This document shows, piece by piece, positions 1-9,781 of a stretch of DNA of 64,000 bases; position 1 is the stretch's first letter; each line of letters begins with the position of its first letter. Origin of the DNA: Neisseriaceae bacterium ESL0693 (GTDB taxonomy: Bacteria; Pseudomonadota; Gammaproteobacteria; Burkholderiales; Neisseriaceae). A program made the translations under genes and the position numbers. The stretch covers positions 248,001-312,000 of the forward strand of contig JAQTIE010000007.1 of NCBI GenBank assembly GCA_029433475.1, given 5' to 3'. A model generated the notes under the pieces. That model was not told the DNA's origin, ran no database searches, and was given only the letters and a program-made list of their open reading frames with translations.

Positions 1-395
1 TCATCGTCCAGCTGGCGATGGTAAATTAAAGTGATCAACGTATCATGGGTTAAGGTGGTCAGAAATTCAATCTGATACAGTCTGCTTTCTAATACCGGAT
101 TTTTTTGAATGTGCTCTAATAAAACCGGCATTAATTCAGTAATGTGCTGATGTGCCAGCGGCAATGTCTTGAGTTTGATCACCTTTCTGGCTGAATTCCC
201 TGCATTTTTTTCAAACATAGCATACCAGCAATCATCGTCTTCCCGCCAGAATCGGAATTCAGCCCGCATACGATAGTGTTCCGGCTCGGACGCAAATACG
301 GCTAATTCCGGCACAGCATAATCGGCCAGTAATTCAGTTAAATAATTTTGTTTATTCAGCAGCTGTTGCTGATAAGAAGGGGAAATCATGGCCAT
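1..395 (-). CDS. trmA: tRNA (uracil-5-)-methyltransferase TrmA, N-terminal part
   Basis: This enzyme makes m5U54 in the tRNA T-loop, using SAM. Only the first ~131 codons are present, because the gene runs off the left edge of the window. The translation contains HYRMRAEFRFW followed by acidic residues, and further on NPVL, QIEFLTTLT and YHRQLDDE. These match the N-terminal half of E. coli TrmA in order and spacing. The SAM-binding and catalytic cysteine regions lie outside the window. Two in-frame ATGs are possible, at 395 and 389; I chose the first. The gene reads away from the neighbouring window genes on the same strand. The family is clear from the sequence, but completeness cannot be judged. 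Confidence 0.88.
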   Translation of the reverse strand, partial: MAMISPSYQQQLLNKQNYLTELLADYAVPELAVFASEPEHYRMRAEFRFWREDDDCWYAMFEKNAGNSARKVIKLKTLPLAHQHITELMPVLLEHIQKNPVLESRLYQIEFLTTLTHDTLITLIYHRQLDD

Positions 396-445
396 GAACG
401 GATACACATCACATAACAAAAAAACGCATTATAAACAATTTGAGC

Positions 446-1168
446 CTATTGCCGCACATCACGTTTGACTACCTGCCCATAATCCGCCGCCGCCATCATA
501 GTCATAATCATCTGCGCGGTGGTTGCCGGTGTTTGCAAACGCTGACTGGCATAAAGATCCACAAAATTACTGCGCAATGGAAACTGATCTTCACGAGAAG
601 CCCTGATTTGTGCCTGCATATCGGTATTGACCACGCCCGGAGCAATACTGGCTATCCGTACCCCCGGATGCTTTTCTGCTGCCACCGCCTCGGCATGCTG
701 ATCCAGCGCGGCTTTAGTAGCACCATAAATACTCCAGCCCGGATAAGCCTTTCTGCCAGCACCGCTGCTGATATGGGCAATACGCAAGGGCACTTTCGCC
801 TTTGTGGCCGTCTCAATCAACGCATTGGTTAACAATAATGGCGCCATCACATTGATTTTTACCGCCTGCACGATCGCTGCCGGATTTTGCTGGCCGGTTA
901 GCGCATTGGGTTCAACCACACCGGCATTATTGATTAAAATCAATTCTTTCGCTTGTGCCAATTCATGTGTGAAAGGATTTGCTGCCAGCCAGTCTGTCAG
1001 CTGGTTTTCATTACCCAGATCGATATTAACCTGCTGCAATAAGGCTGGTGGCTGAGGCCAGCTGTGGCGTGCCAGCCCGATCACATGATATCCCTGATCC
1101 AGATAACCCTGTGCCAGTGCCTGACCCAGACCACGGCTATGGCCGCTGATAATCGCCCATTTCTTCAT
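446..1168 (-). CDS. Short-chain dehydrogenase/reductase (SDR family)
   Basis: This is a 240-residue classical SDR oxidoreductase acting with NAD(P)H; the substrate is unknown. The nucleotide-binding glycine motif SGHSRGLG is at residues 8-15, NNAG at 80-83, the catalytic serine around 134-135, and the YxxxK pair at Tyr148/Lys152 (YGATK). A PGVVNTDM segment follows at 177-184. Length is normal for the family. An AAGGA ribosome site lies about 7 nt before the ATG. The fold resembles sepiapterin-reductase-like SDRs, but nothing here fixes the substrate. It is divergent from tadA, with about 100 bp between them. Confidence 0.85.
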   Translation of the reverse strand: MKKWAIISGHSRGLGQALAQGYLDQGYHVIGLARHSWPQPPALLQQVNIDLGNENQLTDWLAANPFTHELAQAKELILINNAGVVEPNALTGQQNPAAIVQAVKINVMAPLLLTNALIETATKAKVPLRIAHISSGAGRKAYPGWSIYGATKAALDQHAEAVAAEKHPGVRIASIAPGVVNTDMQAQIRASREDQFPLRSNFVDLYASQRLQTPATTAQMIMTMMAAADYGQVVKRDVRQ

Positions 1169-1265
1169 TATCTTGTCCTTGCATTATTGATCTTGATTGG
1201 TGATTCACTACAGTTTCACCCCAAAGATATAGTAACATGTGGCCAGTTTAATAATCACTCATGCC

Positions 1266-1994
1266 ATGACACCATTAACCACTCCGCCATTGCCGCCCAA
1301 AATCATTCAAAAACTGCATGAATTGGATATTGATTCCATTGAGGCATTACGCCAGAAGGGCGCCCTGACTGCTTTTTTACTATTAAAAGCGGCTAAACTG
1401 GGGGTAACCGATCATTTATTGTGGCAATTGATGGCCTTAACTGAAAACCGTCACACCAGCGAACTGACTGCCACCGAAAAGGCTTATTGGCACACACAGC
1501 TAAAGCAACACCCGCCAGTGGATTGCTTTCCGCCACTGGCACAAATGCAGCATTGGATGGGTCAGGCACTGATGCAGGCACAAAACGCCCTGAATGCGCA
1601 TGAAGTACCTATCGGTGCAGTGGTGGTACACAACCAGACCATCATAGGCCAGGGTTTTAATCAGTGTATTACCCACCATAACATCAGCCACCATGCTGAA
1701 ATTCAGGCTCTGGCCGATGCTGGCCGATACACACAAAATTACCGGCTGCAACAATGTGATGTATACGTTACGCTTGAACCTTGCGCCATGTGTGCCAGCG
1801 CCCTGATTCAGGCCAGAGTCCGCCGGGTGATTTATGCCACTACCGAAAAGAAAAGCGGTGCTGCCGGCAGTGTATTGAATTTATTTGCCCAGCGATCATT
1901 AAACGCGCATACGGCGGTACTGGGCGGTGTGCTGGCCAATGAAAGCCAGCAATTATTACAACAGTTTTTTCAGGCAAAACGACAACACGGCTAA
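1266..1994 (+). CDS. tadA: tRNA-specific adenosine deaminase TadA with N-terminal extension
   Basis: TadA deaminates A34 to inosine in the tRNA-Arg(ACG) anticodon. The deaminase domain occupies about residues 95-242 and has the zinc motifs HAE (143-145) and PCAMC (172-176), with Glu145 as proton shuttle. Ahead of it are about 90 extra residues that E. coli TadA lacks. They include a helical stretch rich in Leu and Ala that resembles the C-terminal helix-hairpin domain of TfoX-type proteins; this match is an inference. An upstream in-frame GTG at 1239 exists. I prefer the ATG at 1266 because the GTG has no ribosome site, though the ATG's own site is also weak. Confidence 0.9.
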   Translation: MTPLTTPPLPPKIIQKLHELDIDSIEALRQKGALTAFLLLKAAKLGVTDHLLWQLMALTENRHTSELTATEKAYWHTQLKQHPPVDCFPPLAQMQHWMGQALMQAQNALNAHEVPIGAVVVHNQTIIGQGFNQCITHHNISHHAEIQALADAGRYTQNYRLQQCDVYVTLEPCAMCASALIQARVRRVIYATTEKKSGAAGSVLNLFAQRSLNAHTAVLGGVLANESQQLLQQFFQAKRQHG

Positions 1995-2007
1995 ATCAGT
2001 ACCTCAA

Positions 2008-2538
2008 TCATCGCATGGCACGGGTACGGATGCGTTCCATCAATTCTTTCTGATCTTTGGGTAAGCCATCTTCACAGAATGTCTGATACAACACCGAACG
2101 CACCGGATCCAATTGATTCAATGTATTGCCGATCACCGTCCATTTTGCCTGACGCGGCTGAATCCAGCGCTTATTCACATCATCGCCATAACCATATGAT
2201 TTAACACTACGCTGGGCGCAATACATGGCTTCAGCCGAAAGATTATTAATGCCCTCTTTGGATTGCTGATTCAGAATATAGTGAATGGTTTTGTCCTGAT
2301 TGATGAAAATACTGTTTACCATCAATTTTGGCTGACCTGAATAAGTACCGCCCACATACACATCCACCCATTGAGCCTGATTGCCCGGATAAGCCGGCAA
2401 AGGAACCGCCTGCTCTTGCCACGGTTTATCGGCTTCTGTTTCAACATAATGTTTATTATATAATTCGTCCTGACGCGCCATCGCGGCCATGCTGATACTT
2501 GTCAGCAACAGGGCAAAAATAATTTTATTCATGAGCAT
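2008..2538 (-). CDS. CNP1-like family secreted protein
   Basis: This 176-residue protein has a Sec-type signal peptide (about residues 1-22, with a cleavage-like AMA near the end). The rest resembles the CNP1 (cryptic neisserial protein 1) family, whose members are beta-/gamma-proteobacterial periplasmic proteins of unknown function. The family assignment rests on the overall pattern YVGGTYSG, followed by a tract with two cysteines (AMYCAQRSVKSYGYG and QTFCEDG). The cysteines may form a disulfide. A GGAA-type ribosome site precedes the ATG. It is convergent with tadA, with only 13 bp between the stops. Confidence 0.72.
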   Translation of the reverse strand: MLMNKIIFALLLTSISMAAMARQDELYNKHYVETEADKPWQEQAVPLPAYPGNQAQWVDVYVGGTYSGQPKLMVNSIFINQDKTIHYILNQQSKEGINNLSAEAMYCAQRSVKSYGYGDDVNKRWIQPRQAKWTVIGNTLNQLDPVRSVLYQTFCEDGLPKDQKELMERIRTRAMR

Positions 2539-2685
2539 TTATTTCCATCATACCACCAGATATCCATATCCAATATCTTGATACTTACTTGAACTATAAA
2601 AACCTGAAACCAATATCAGCTAACCCGAACAGGCTGAAATCTGACAAGACATCAGCCTGCATTAAGTGGATAATCCCGTCTGGTT

Positions 2686-3357
<672 letters not shown>

Positions 3358-3391
3358 TCATCTGTCGGTTAATAATCATTGCAAAGTATTC

Positions 3392-4162
3392 TCAGGCCAG
3401 ACCTGGCCAGACTGCACGCACCCGCGCCAGATCGTCAGCCGTATCCACACCTGCGGCAGGTGCAGTGGCCGTAATCTGCACGGACAATGGAAACCCATGC
3501 CACAAAACACGCAATTGCTCCAAGGATTCCAGTTGTTCTAAAGGTGAAGGCGATAATTGCACATACTGCTGTAAAAAATGTACCCTGTAAGCATAAATGC
3601 CGATATGCCGGTAAACCACCGTCTCTGACGGCATTACCTCCACACCCGCACGCATATTGTCGCGCGGCCAAGGGATGGGGGCACGGCTGAAATAGAGTGC
3701 CTGCTGCTGTTGATTCAGCACCACCTTCACACAATTGGGATCAATAAAATCAGCGTAATCAGTTAACGCATGCGCCGCGGTGGCCATCGGTGCCTGACTT
3801 GCCTCTAACGCTTGTGCCACCTGATTGATCAGCACCGGTTCAATTAAAGGCTCATCACCTTGCACATTCACTACAATCGCATCGGCGGGTAACTGAAGTA
3901 ATCGCGCCGCTTCAGCCAGACGGGTGGTACCACTGTCATGCGCCTCAGCAGTCAGCACCGCCTCAACGCCATGATCAGCACATACCTGCAGAATATCGGC
4001 GTGATCAGTAGCTACCACCACCCGCACCGCGTCACTCTGGCCGGCTCGCTCAGCCACCCGCACCACCATCGGTTTACCATGAATATCGGCCAGCGCTTTA
4101 TTGGGCAGCCGGCTGGAAGACAGCCGCGCCGGAATCAGCACCACAAACCGCGGCGGATTCAT
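3392..4162 (-). CDS. kdsB: 3-deoxy-manno-octulosonate cytidylyltransferase (CMP-Kdo synthetase)
   Basis: KdsB activates Kdo with CTP for lipopolysaccharide inner-core synthesis. The N-terminal nucleotide-binding loop [15 protein letters not shown] spans residues 10-24. [13 protein letters not shown] provides the metal-binding Asp, and [10 protein letters not shown] is typical of the family. The ATG at 4162 overlaps the Trm112 stop as ATGA, which fixes the start and implies translational coupling. A 256-residue product is normal. The gene forms an operon with the Trm112 and lpxK genes, so lipid A and Kdo functions are co-expressed. Confidence 0.97.
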   Translation of the reverse strand: MNPPRFVVLIPARLSSSRLPNKALADIHGKPMVVRVAERAGQSDAVRVVVATDHADILQVCADHGVEAVLTAEAHDSGTTRLAEAARLLQLPADAIVVNVQGDEPLIEPVLINQVAQALEASQAPMATAAHALTDYADFIDPNCVKVVLNQQQQALYFSRAPIPWPRDNMRAGVEVMPSETVVYRHIGIYAYRVHFLQQYVQLSPSPLEQLESLEQLRVLWHGFPLSVQITATAPAAGVDTADDLARVRAVWPGLA

Positions 4163-4341
4163 GCCGCACACTCCTCATCACTCAGCGCACGTGCTTCATT
4201 CACCAGCATATAAGGGATACCATCTTTCACCGGATAAGCCAGACGTGAAGTCGTACACCACAATTCCTGGGTATCAGCGTGCCATTGCAACGCCCCTTTA
4301 CACAACGGGCAGACCAGAATATCCAAGTTATTTTGATTCAT
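4159..4341 (-). CDS. Trm112 family protein (YcaR-like)
   Basis: This is a 60-residue zinc-ribbon-like protein, with CPLCKG near residue 11, a third Cys at about 29, and the closing [11 protein letters not shown] block seen throughout the Trm112/YcaR family. Eukaryotic Trm112 activates methyltransferases; the bacterial short forms have no firmly assigned role. As in E. coli YcaR, it sits between lpxK and kdsB. The stop overlaps the kdsB start (ATGA). Confidence 0.9.
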   Translation of the reverse strand: MNQNNLDILVCPLCKGALQWHADTQELWCTTSRLAYPVKDGIPYMLVNEARALSDEECAA

Positions 4342-4425
4342 TTTATTTCCTTATTGCCAGGCTAACGATTCAGTTGCATAAAACCCAATTGTAACAGCCA
4401 TACTTCTTAACAGCAGCATTCTGAT

Positions 4426-5484
4426 CTAATTTAAATCAGGCTCAACCCCATTCAGATTTAATTTGTTTACTATCTCAACGGTCAGATCAGGTTCAAACAC
4501 TGTTTTCAATGGCAATATCCATATTTCCGGTTCACCGGCTTTGTGCTGAGGCAGTTTCACCGCATCCTTTTCGGTAATAAAAACCACTTCAGCCTGAGGC
4601 CAGTCAGTAGTTTCTATCGTGGCATGATCAGCCAGAATCCGTGTTTCAGCCAAATCAATACCCATCCCGATCAATGCCTGAAAAAACCGTTCAGGATGGC
4701 CAATGGCCGCCACTGCGGCACAGCGTTTATGACGAAAATACTCGGCCGTAGCGTATTGCTGCGGCTGGTGCAACCGGTAAAACGGGGCATAATCATTGTG
4801 AACATACATACAAGGCAATGCCGGCACCCCCGCTTTTTTTAATAATTTCATTGTCTCGTCATCAGTAGTACCCCCACTGATTACCAGCATATCAACCTTT
4901 TTCAAGCGGTCACAGGATTCACGCAACGGCCCGTTGGGCAGTAAATCCGGTTTCTGGCCAGCATCTGCCGCCGGAAACACCACCAATTCAAAATCGCGCG
5001 CCAAGGCATAATGCTGCAAGCCATCATCACTGATGATTAATTGCGTTTCAGGATAAGCCTGCAACAAAGCCTCTGCCGCAGCCAGACGGCGGGTAGCCAC
5101 CGCCAGCGGCACTTTGGTCTGCTGAAACAGCATCAGCGGCTCATCACCCACTTCTTTTGCGCTACTGTCTTCATTCACCAGCAGCGTCTGCCGACTTAGC
5201 CGGCCATAGCCGCGGCTGATCACCCCGACCTTAATACCCTGAGCCTGTAAGCGCTGAATCAGGGCGGCCACCACCGGTGTTTTACCCACACCACCGGCAT
5301 GAATATTGCCCACCACCAGCACCGCGCAACTTAACCGCTGGCTTTTCAATATCCCCAGACGATAAAGACTGCGCCGCAGATAAGTCACCGCCTGAAACAA
5401 CCGCGCCAGCGGCCACAATAAAAAGGTCAGATACCATTTCGGTTGTTGCCAGTGTTGTTCAATCAACCGGAATAAACCAGCCAT
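4426..5484 (-). CDS. lpxK: Tetraacyldisaccharide 4'-kinase
   Basis: LpxK phosphorylates the lipid A disaccharide precursor at the 4' position, at the inner membrane face. An N-terminal hydrophobic, membrane-associated stretch is followed by the P-loop GNIHAGGVGKTP (residues 59-70), ISRGYGR, and the catalytic-site segment ISDDGLQHYAL. The 352-residue form starts at 5484 (MAGLFRLIEQHW). The frame is open further upstream, but those residues look unlike the family. It is the first gene of lpxK-Trm112-kdsB and divergent from xseA; promoters for both should lie in the ~105 bp between them. Confidence 0.96.
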   Translation of the reverse strand: MAGLFRLIEQHWQQPKWYLTFLLWPLARLFQAVTYLRRSLYRLGILKSQRLSCAVLVVGNIHAGGVGKTPVVAALIQRLQAQGIKVGVISRGYGRLSRQTLLVNEDSSAKEVGDEPLMLFQQTKVPLAVATRRLAAAEALLQAYPETQLIISDDGLQHYALARDFELVVFPAADAGQKPDLLPNGPLRESCDRLKKVDMLVISGGTTDDETMKLLKKAGVPALPCMYVHNDYAPFYRLHQPQQYATAEYFRHKRCAAVAAIGHPERFFQALIGMGIDLAETRILADHATIETTDWPQAEVVFITEKDAVKLPQHKAGEPEIWILPLKTVFEPDLTVEIVNKLNLNGVEPDLN

Positions 5485-5589
5485 AACGCATCCGCAGAAA
5501 ATCAGAAGCATTACTATAGCACGGCAGCCACAATCAGCGGAATCCGGCCACAAAACAGGTATAATCCTTTCTGTGTTGATTAACCGGCC

Positions 5590-6945
5590 ATGAACATGTC
5601 TGATTTATTTACTACCGATGCTTTGAGTGTTTCCGAACTGAATGCCCGCGCCAGAACATTGCTGGAGGGACATTTGGCCGGACTATGGATTACCGGCGAA
5701 GTCTCCAATCTTACCCGTGCGGCCAGCGGTCATTATTATTTCTCCCTCAAAGACAGCCATGCACAAGTGCGCTGTGTCTTATTCAAAGGCATCGCTGCCA
5801 GCCTCAGCCTGCCGCTCAAAGAGGGCGACCACATTGATGTGTCCGGCAAAATCAGCATCTATGAAGCCCGGGGTGAATTCCAGATCACCATCATGGCAGT
5901 ACGCTCCAAAGGACTGGGCAAACTCTATGAAGCCTATGAACGGTTAAAGCAGCAATTATTACAGGAAGGCCTGTTTGCCCCAGAACGCAAACGACCCTTA
6001 CCGCCCCACCCGCATACCATCGGCGTGGTCACCAGTCTGGCGGCTGCCGCCTTACGCGATGTGGTCAGTACCTTGCGGCGGCGGCACAGTGGCCTTAAAG
6101 TGATTGTCTACCCTACCGCAGTACAAGGCAGCGGCAGCGAAAAACACATTGCAGCCGCCATTGAAACCGCTAATCAGCGCAAGGAAACGGATTTACTGAT
6201 TGTCTGCCGCGGCGGCGGCAGCATTGAAGATTTGTGGTCTTATAATGAAGAAATCGTGGTGCGTGCCATTGCCAACAGCCAGTTACCCATCGTCAGCGGC
6301 GTAGGCCATGAAACCGATTTTACCCTGGCCGATTTTGTTGCCGATGTGCGCGCCCCCACACCAACAGCCGCGGCCGAACTGGTCAGCCCCGATCTGACAC
6401 AGCTGCGCCAGCATATCCGTCAATACCAGTACACGCTGCAACAATTATTACAGCAGCGCTATTATGACGCCGCCCAGAAACTGGACTGGATCGCGCACCA
6501 ACTGCGCCACCCCAGACAAAACTGGTTACAACAGCAAACCGAACTGACCAGCCTGCAACAACGTCTAAACACCGGTATGCAGCGAACCCTCACCCACCAG
6601 CAACGCATTATCGACCAGCAACAGCAGCAACTGTTGTTTTTAAAACCCCAGACCGCGCGGCTGGATCAGCAATTAAAGCATTGGGCACAACAACTGCATC
6701 AGGCCTGGAAAACAGAATTCGACCATAAAAAACAGCTGTTACAGCAACAAAAAAGCTTATTAACTGCCATCTCGCCCGAGCAGATTCTCGCTCGCGGCTA
6801 CAGCGTGGTTACCAATAAACAAGGCCATGTGATCACTGATGCAGGCAAACTTCGCCCGGGGCAGCAATTGCATATCCGCTTTGCCCGTGGTGAACGCCAG
6901 GTACAAGTACTGACGCCCACGCCTCAGGCAGATTTATTTGATTAA
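5590..6945 (+). CDS. xseA: Exodeoxyribonuclease VII large subunit
   Basis: XseA with XseB degrades single-stranded DNA in both directions. The N-terminal OB-fold contains LWITGEVSN (about residues 33-41) and GHYYFSLKD. The catalytic core has CRGGGSIEDLW and SGVGHETDFTLADFVAD, with the conserved Asp, His and Arg residues. A long Gln-rich coiled coil follows (about 275-395), then the C-terminal ARGYSVV block. The length of 451 is typical. No xseB is seen in the window. Confidence 0.96.
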   Translation: MNMSDLFTTDALSVSELNARARTLLEGHLAGLWITGEVSNLTRAASGHYYFSLKDSHAQVRCVLFKGIAASLSLPLKEGDHIDVSGKISIYEARGEFQITIMAVRSKGLGKLYEAYERLKQQLLQEGLFAPERKRPLPPHPHTIGVVTSLAAAALRDVVSTLRRRHSGLKVIVYPTAVQGSGSEKHIAAAIETANQRKETDLLIVCRGGGSIEDLWSYNEEIVVRAIANSQLPIVSGVGHETDFTLADFVADVRAPTPTAAAELVSPDLTQLRQHIRQYQYTLQQLLQQRYYDAAQKLDWIAHQLRHPRQNWLQQQTELTSLQQRLNTGMQRTLTHQQRIIDQQQQQLLFLKPQTARLDQQLKHWAQQLHQAWKTEFDHKKQLLQQQKSLLTAISPEQILARGYSVVTNKQGHVITDAGKLRPGQQLHIRFARGERQVQVLTPTPQADLFD

Positions 6946-6981
6946 ACAGACTTAAAATTAACCCTTGCCGCCCCGTATGAA

Positions 6982-7845
6982 TTAATCAATAATCCGCTCT
7001 TCAGGTGTACGCCCGACCCAGTCACAGACAAACTGCCAGGCCACACGGCCAGAGCGGCTGCCGCGCAGCTGACTCCAATTTAAAGCAGCACGTCTGGCCG
7101 TATCGTCCAAGGTTAAGCCCGCCTCCGCCAGCCAATTGTGCACTGCCTGTAAATAAGCCTGCTGATCAAAAGGATAAAAACTAAGCCACAACCCGAAACG
7201 ATCAGATAAAGACACTTTTTCTTCAACCGCCTCCTGCGGATGCACCTCACCGCCTTCATGCCGCGCATCATTTTCCTGCATGTATTCCGGCATCAGATGA
7301 CGACGATTGGACGTTGCATAAACCAGCACATTCGGGCAGCGTTGTGACAAACCACCATCCAGCGTGGTTTTTAAAGCCTTATAGGCATCATCGCCTTCCT
7401 CAAACGACAGATCATCACAGAAAATAATGAATTTTTCCGGTCGATTAGCCAGCAAAGTCAACAATGCCGGCAATGTCAGTAAATCGCTTTTATCCACTTC
7501 AATCAAGCGCAAACCCTGCTGGCCATATTCATGTAAAAGTGCCTTGACGAGGGACGATTTGCCGGTACCGCGCGCACCGGTCATCAAGACATTATTGGCT
7601 GGTCTGCCTGCCAGAAATTGTACTGTATTGCGGATAAGCTTCTGCTTTTGTGCGTCTATCGCAGCCAGCTGACCCAATGCAAAGGTATGCGGGCGCGGCA
7701 GACTTTCCAACACGCCCTTATTGCCCAGTTTCTGCCAGCGATAAGCCCAGGCCGACCAATCCGGCTCCTGAACGGCTGGCGGCAATAACGCATCCAGCCG
7801 GGACAATACCGATGCCGCCAATGGTAAAATTTCAGATAATTTCAT
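6982..7845 (-). CDS. ATP-binding protein, DUF815 family (AAA)
   Basis: This is a 287-residue AAA-type ATPase. Walker A is GARGTGKSS (residues 90-98). Walker B is FIIFCDDL (139-146), followed by SFEEGDDAYKALKTTLDG, which is diagnostic of DUF815. A later LVYATSNRRHLMPE segment looks like a sensor region. The physiological role of the family is not established. It is 21 bp downstream of the methyltransferase gene on the same strand, so the two are probably co-transcribed. Confidence 0.88.
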   Translation of the reverse strand: MKLSEILPLAASVLSRLDALLPPAVQEPDWSAWAYRWQKLGNKGVLESLPRPHTFALGQLAAIDAQKQKLIRNTVQFLAGRPANNVLMTGARGTGKSSLVKALLHEYGQQGLRLIEVDKSDLLTLPALLTLLANRPEKFIIFCDDLSFEEGDDAYKALKTTLDGGLSQRCPNVLVYATSNRRHLMPEYMQENDARHEGGEVHPQEAVEEKVSLSDRFGLWLSFYPFDQQAYLQAVHNWLAEAGLTLDDTARRAALNWSQLRGSRSGRVAWQFVCDWVGRTPEERIID

Positions 7846-7866
7846 GCTATCCCCTTTGTCATAAAT

Positions 7867-8433
7867 CTAAGACCATAACAATTTTTCCAATATCAAGGCA
7901 AACGGTGCCTGATGAACACGGTTAATAAAACCATAACGCAAAACCGCCACCTGCTGTTGCGAAAGCTGTGCCGCCCAGTCAAGCACGGCTTTGGTTTCAA
8001 TCCGCCCCGCTTCATGCCCGGGATACAGTACCACGCCAATCCGGCCACCCGCCAGCATAATAGCCAGTACCGATTGCAAAGCCGCCAGCGTAGACGCAGC
8101 GGTAGTGGTGAATTTCTTGTCCGCACCCGGTAAATAACCACAATTAAATATAGCCGCCCGCACCCCAGCCGACACATATTGTGCCACCTCAGCATGGCTG
8201 GCATGAATCAAAGACACCTGTGTATCCAATTGTTGCCGGCACAGCAATTGATGGGTATTAGCCAGTGCCTCGTGTTGCAGATCAAAGGCAAAAACCCGGC
8301 CATTTGTTCCCACCTGTCTGGCCAGAAAGGCCGTATCATGCCCATTGCCTGCCGTAGCATCAATCACCACATCACCCGCCTGAATCACTTCCTGCAAACT
8401 CAAATGCACAAAAGGAATAATATTCAAGAGCAT
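7867..8433 (-). CDS. Class I SAM-dependent methyltransferase, YtqB/MnmM-like
   Basis: The 188-residue methyltransferase has the SAM motif DATAGNGHDT (residues 25-34), an acidic residue ending strand 2 (FAFDLQ), and a conserved NCGYLPGADK block typical of the YtqB group. In Bacillus that group (MnmM) makes the last methylation of mnm5s2U in tRNA; applying this here is an inference. The ATG at 8433 is preferred over an upstream GTG at 8442. It is the first gene of a pair with the DUF815 ATPase. Confidence 0.75.
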   Translation of the reverse strand: MLLNIIPFVHLSLQEVIQAGDVVIDATAGNGHDTAFLARQVGTNGRVFAFDLQHEALANTHQLLCRQQLDTQVSLIHASHAEVAQYVSAGVRAAIFNCGYLPGADKKFTTTAASTLAALQSVLAIMLAGGRIGVVLYPGHEAGRIETKAVLDWAAQLSQQQVAVLRYGFINRVHQAPFALILEKLLWS

Positions 8434-9620
8434 TATTAACACACACCATCCGCATCATTACAGGCATTTATTCTAAACCTAAATCATTTATCACGCATTA
8501 AACCAGGATGAATAACCACAAAGTATCAACTTGGCCGTATTCAGGGTTATCGCGGTGCATGTATCAATACATATCATCTATGCGACAGTAAACCTATCTT
8601 TAAAATCAGCTGTCATCATTTCAATTTTCTAAGCTGTCTATACGACAGAAACATCTAGAATTACCAGATTTCCCGTAGCTTGATTCTCTAAGCTGCCTTT
8701 TATGTGATTCACGGTTCAGAGACCATACCAATAATCACCCTAAATATCATTTACACTTATATTTTATATAATCGCCGTAACCTGATCACAAAAGATTGCT
8801 TCAACATCTGAATATTTTATCATTTATACCCGATATTAGCGTCAAAACAACCGCAATATAAAACCAATGGCATTATTTAATACCCTGTTTGATTTTATGG
8901 TATTGCCGGGTTTTAGCCATCCTCTTATTTCAATTTTTGTTTGCTATGATTACTTTATGTTGAAATATCGACGAATTAAGCCGGAAATAAGCATAAAACT
9001 GCTTTTGATCATTTTATAAATACTGTATTTATTTGTTGAGCAAATAATACGTCATTATGAATAATAACCGTTTTGCTGCCAGAGACTCTATATTTATGCA
9101 TTATTGTGGCGACACACTAGCCATAACCTCAGCCACGGTGCCGCCGCTTTACAGATTATCTGAATTAAAATATCAACTTCCTGTCATCGGACAAACCATT
9201 TTCGATATCCACGATAGCCGGATAAGGATTTCTGTCAGAACATATCATCAATCATCATTGCCTGAATTAAAACTTTGGCTTTCGAAGCCATTATTTTGTC
9301 CTTTAAGCCAATAAACATGCGTCCGTTGCCGTTGTATCATACCTACCCGCTGATCTTTATTTTTATCCCGTTTAATTACTAGCTAATCAGGAAATTGAAA
9401 GCGATTCAGATTAGCAGTATTCAAGCGCTGATAATACCTCCTTTTCCGGCACTGGCTTTTTTCAACTGACTATTTATCAATCACCATAATGATAAAAAAA
9501 TATCTGATTGGTCACATTTTCGGATAACTGACGTATATAATTACTTTTATCCATTGATTATTATATTGAAGATCATAAGCCAGCGAGAATATTCTATTGT
9601 TTCAGCACTATATGATTATC
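8434..9620. other. AT-rich stretch without a convincing gene
   Basis: About 1.2 kb of AT-rich sequence. An 85-codon open frame at 9057-9314 on the plus strand has no recognisable domain and no good ribosome site, so I do not call it. Short phrases resembling GCTGTC-TA-CGACAG recur around 8580-8660, but no regular repeat could be defined. It probably represents decayed prophage flank. Confidence 0.4.
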
Positions 9621-9710
9621 AGATAGATGCCTGTCTTTTGCCCAAATACCGTAACCGCAGGAAGGCCACTAGCGCTGATAATGGCATGGCTAAAAGACAG
9701 GCATCTATCT
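9621..9710. repeat. Long inverted repeat, 19-bp perfect arms
   Basis: The left arm, 9621-9639 (AGATAGATGCCTGTCTTTT), and the right arm, 9692-9710, are perfect reverse complements. Pairing resumes with two more base pairs after a 2-nt mismatch. They enclose about 52 bp. The structure sits 72 bp beyond the stop of the tail-fibre gene. It could be a large terminator hairpin or a 90-bp MITE-like element; no clear target-site duplication is visible. Confidence 0.7.
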
Positions 9711-9781
9711 AATCCATCAGGTAAAAATAATTTGCAAATAATTGATCAAGTCAATAGATTCACATAGCTGCTTCTGATGGA

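Noticed and set aside
9057-9314. 85-codon open frame in the gap after the methyltransferase
   Set aside because: No ribosome site, no recognisable domain, and composition like the surrounding AT-rich DNA.
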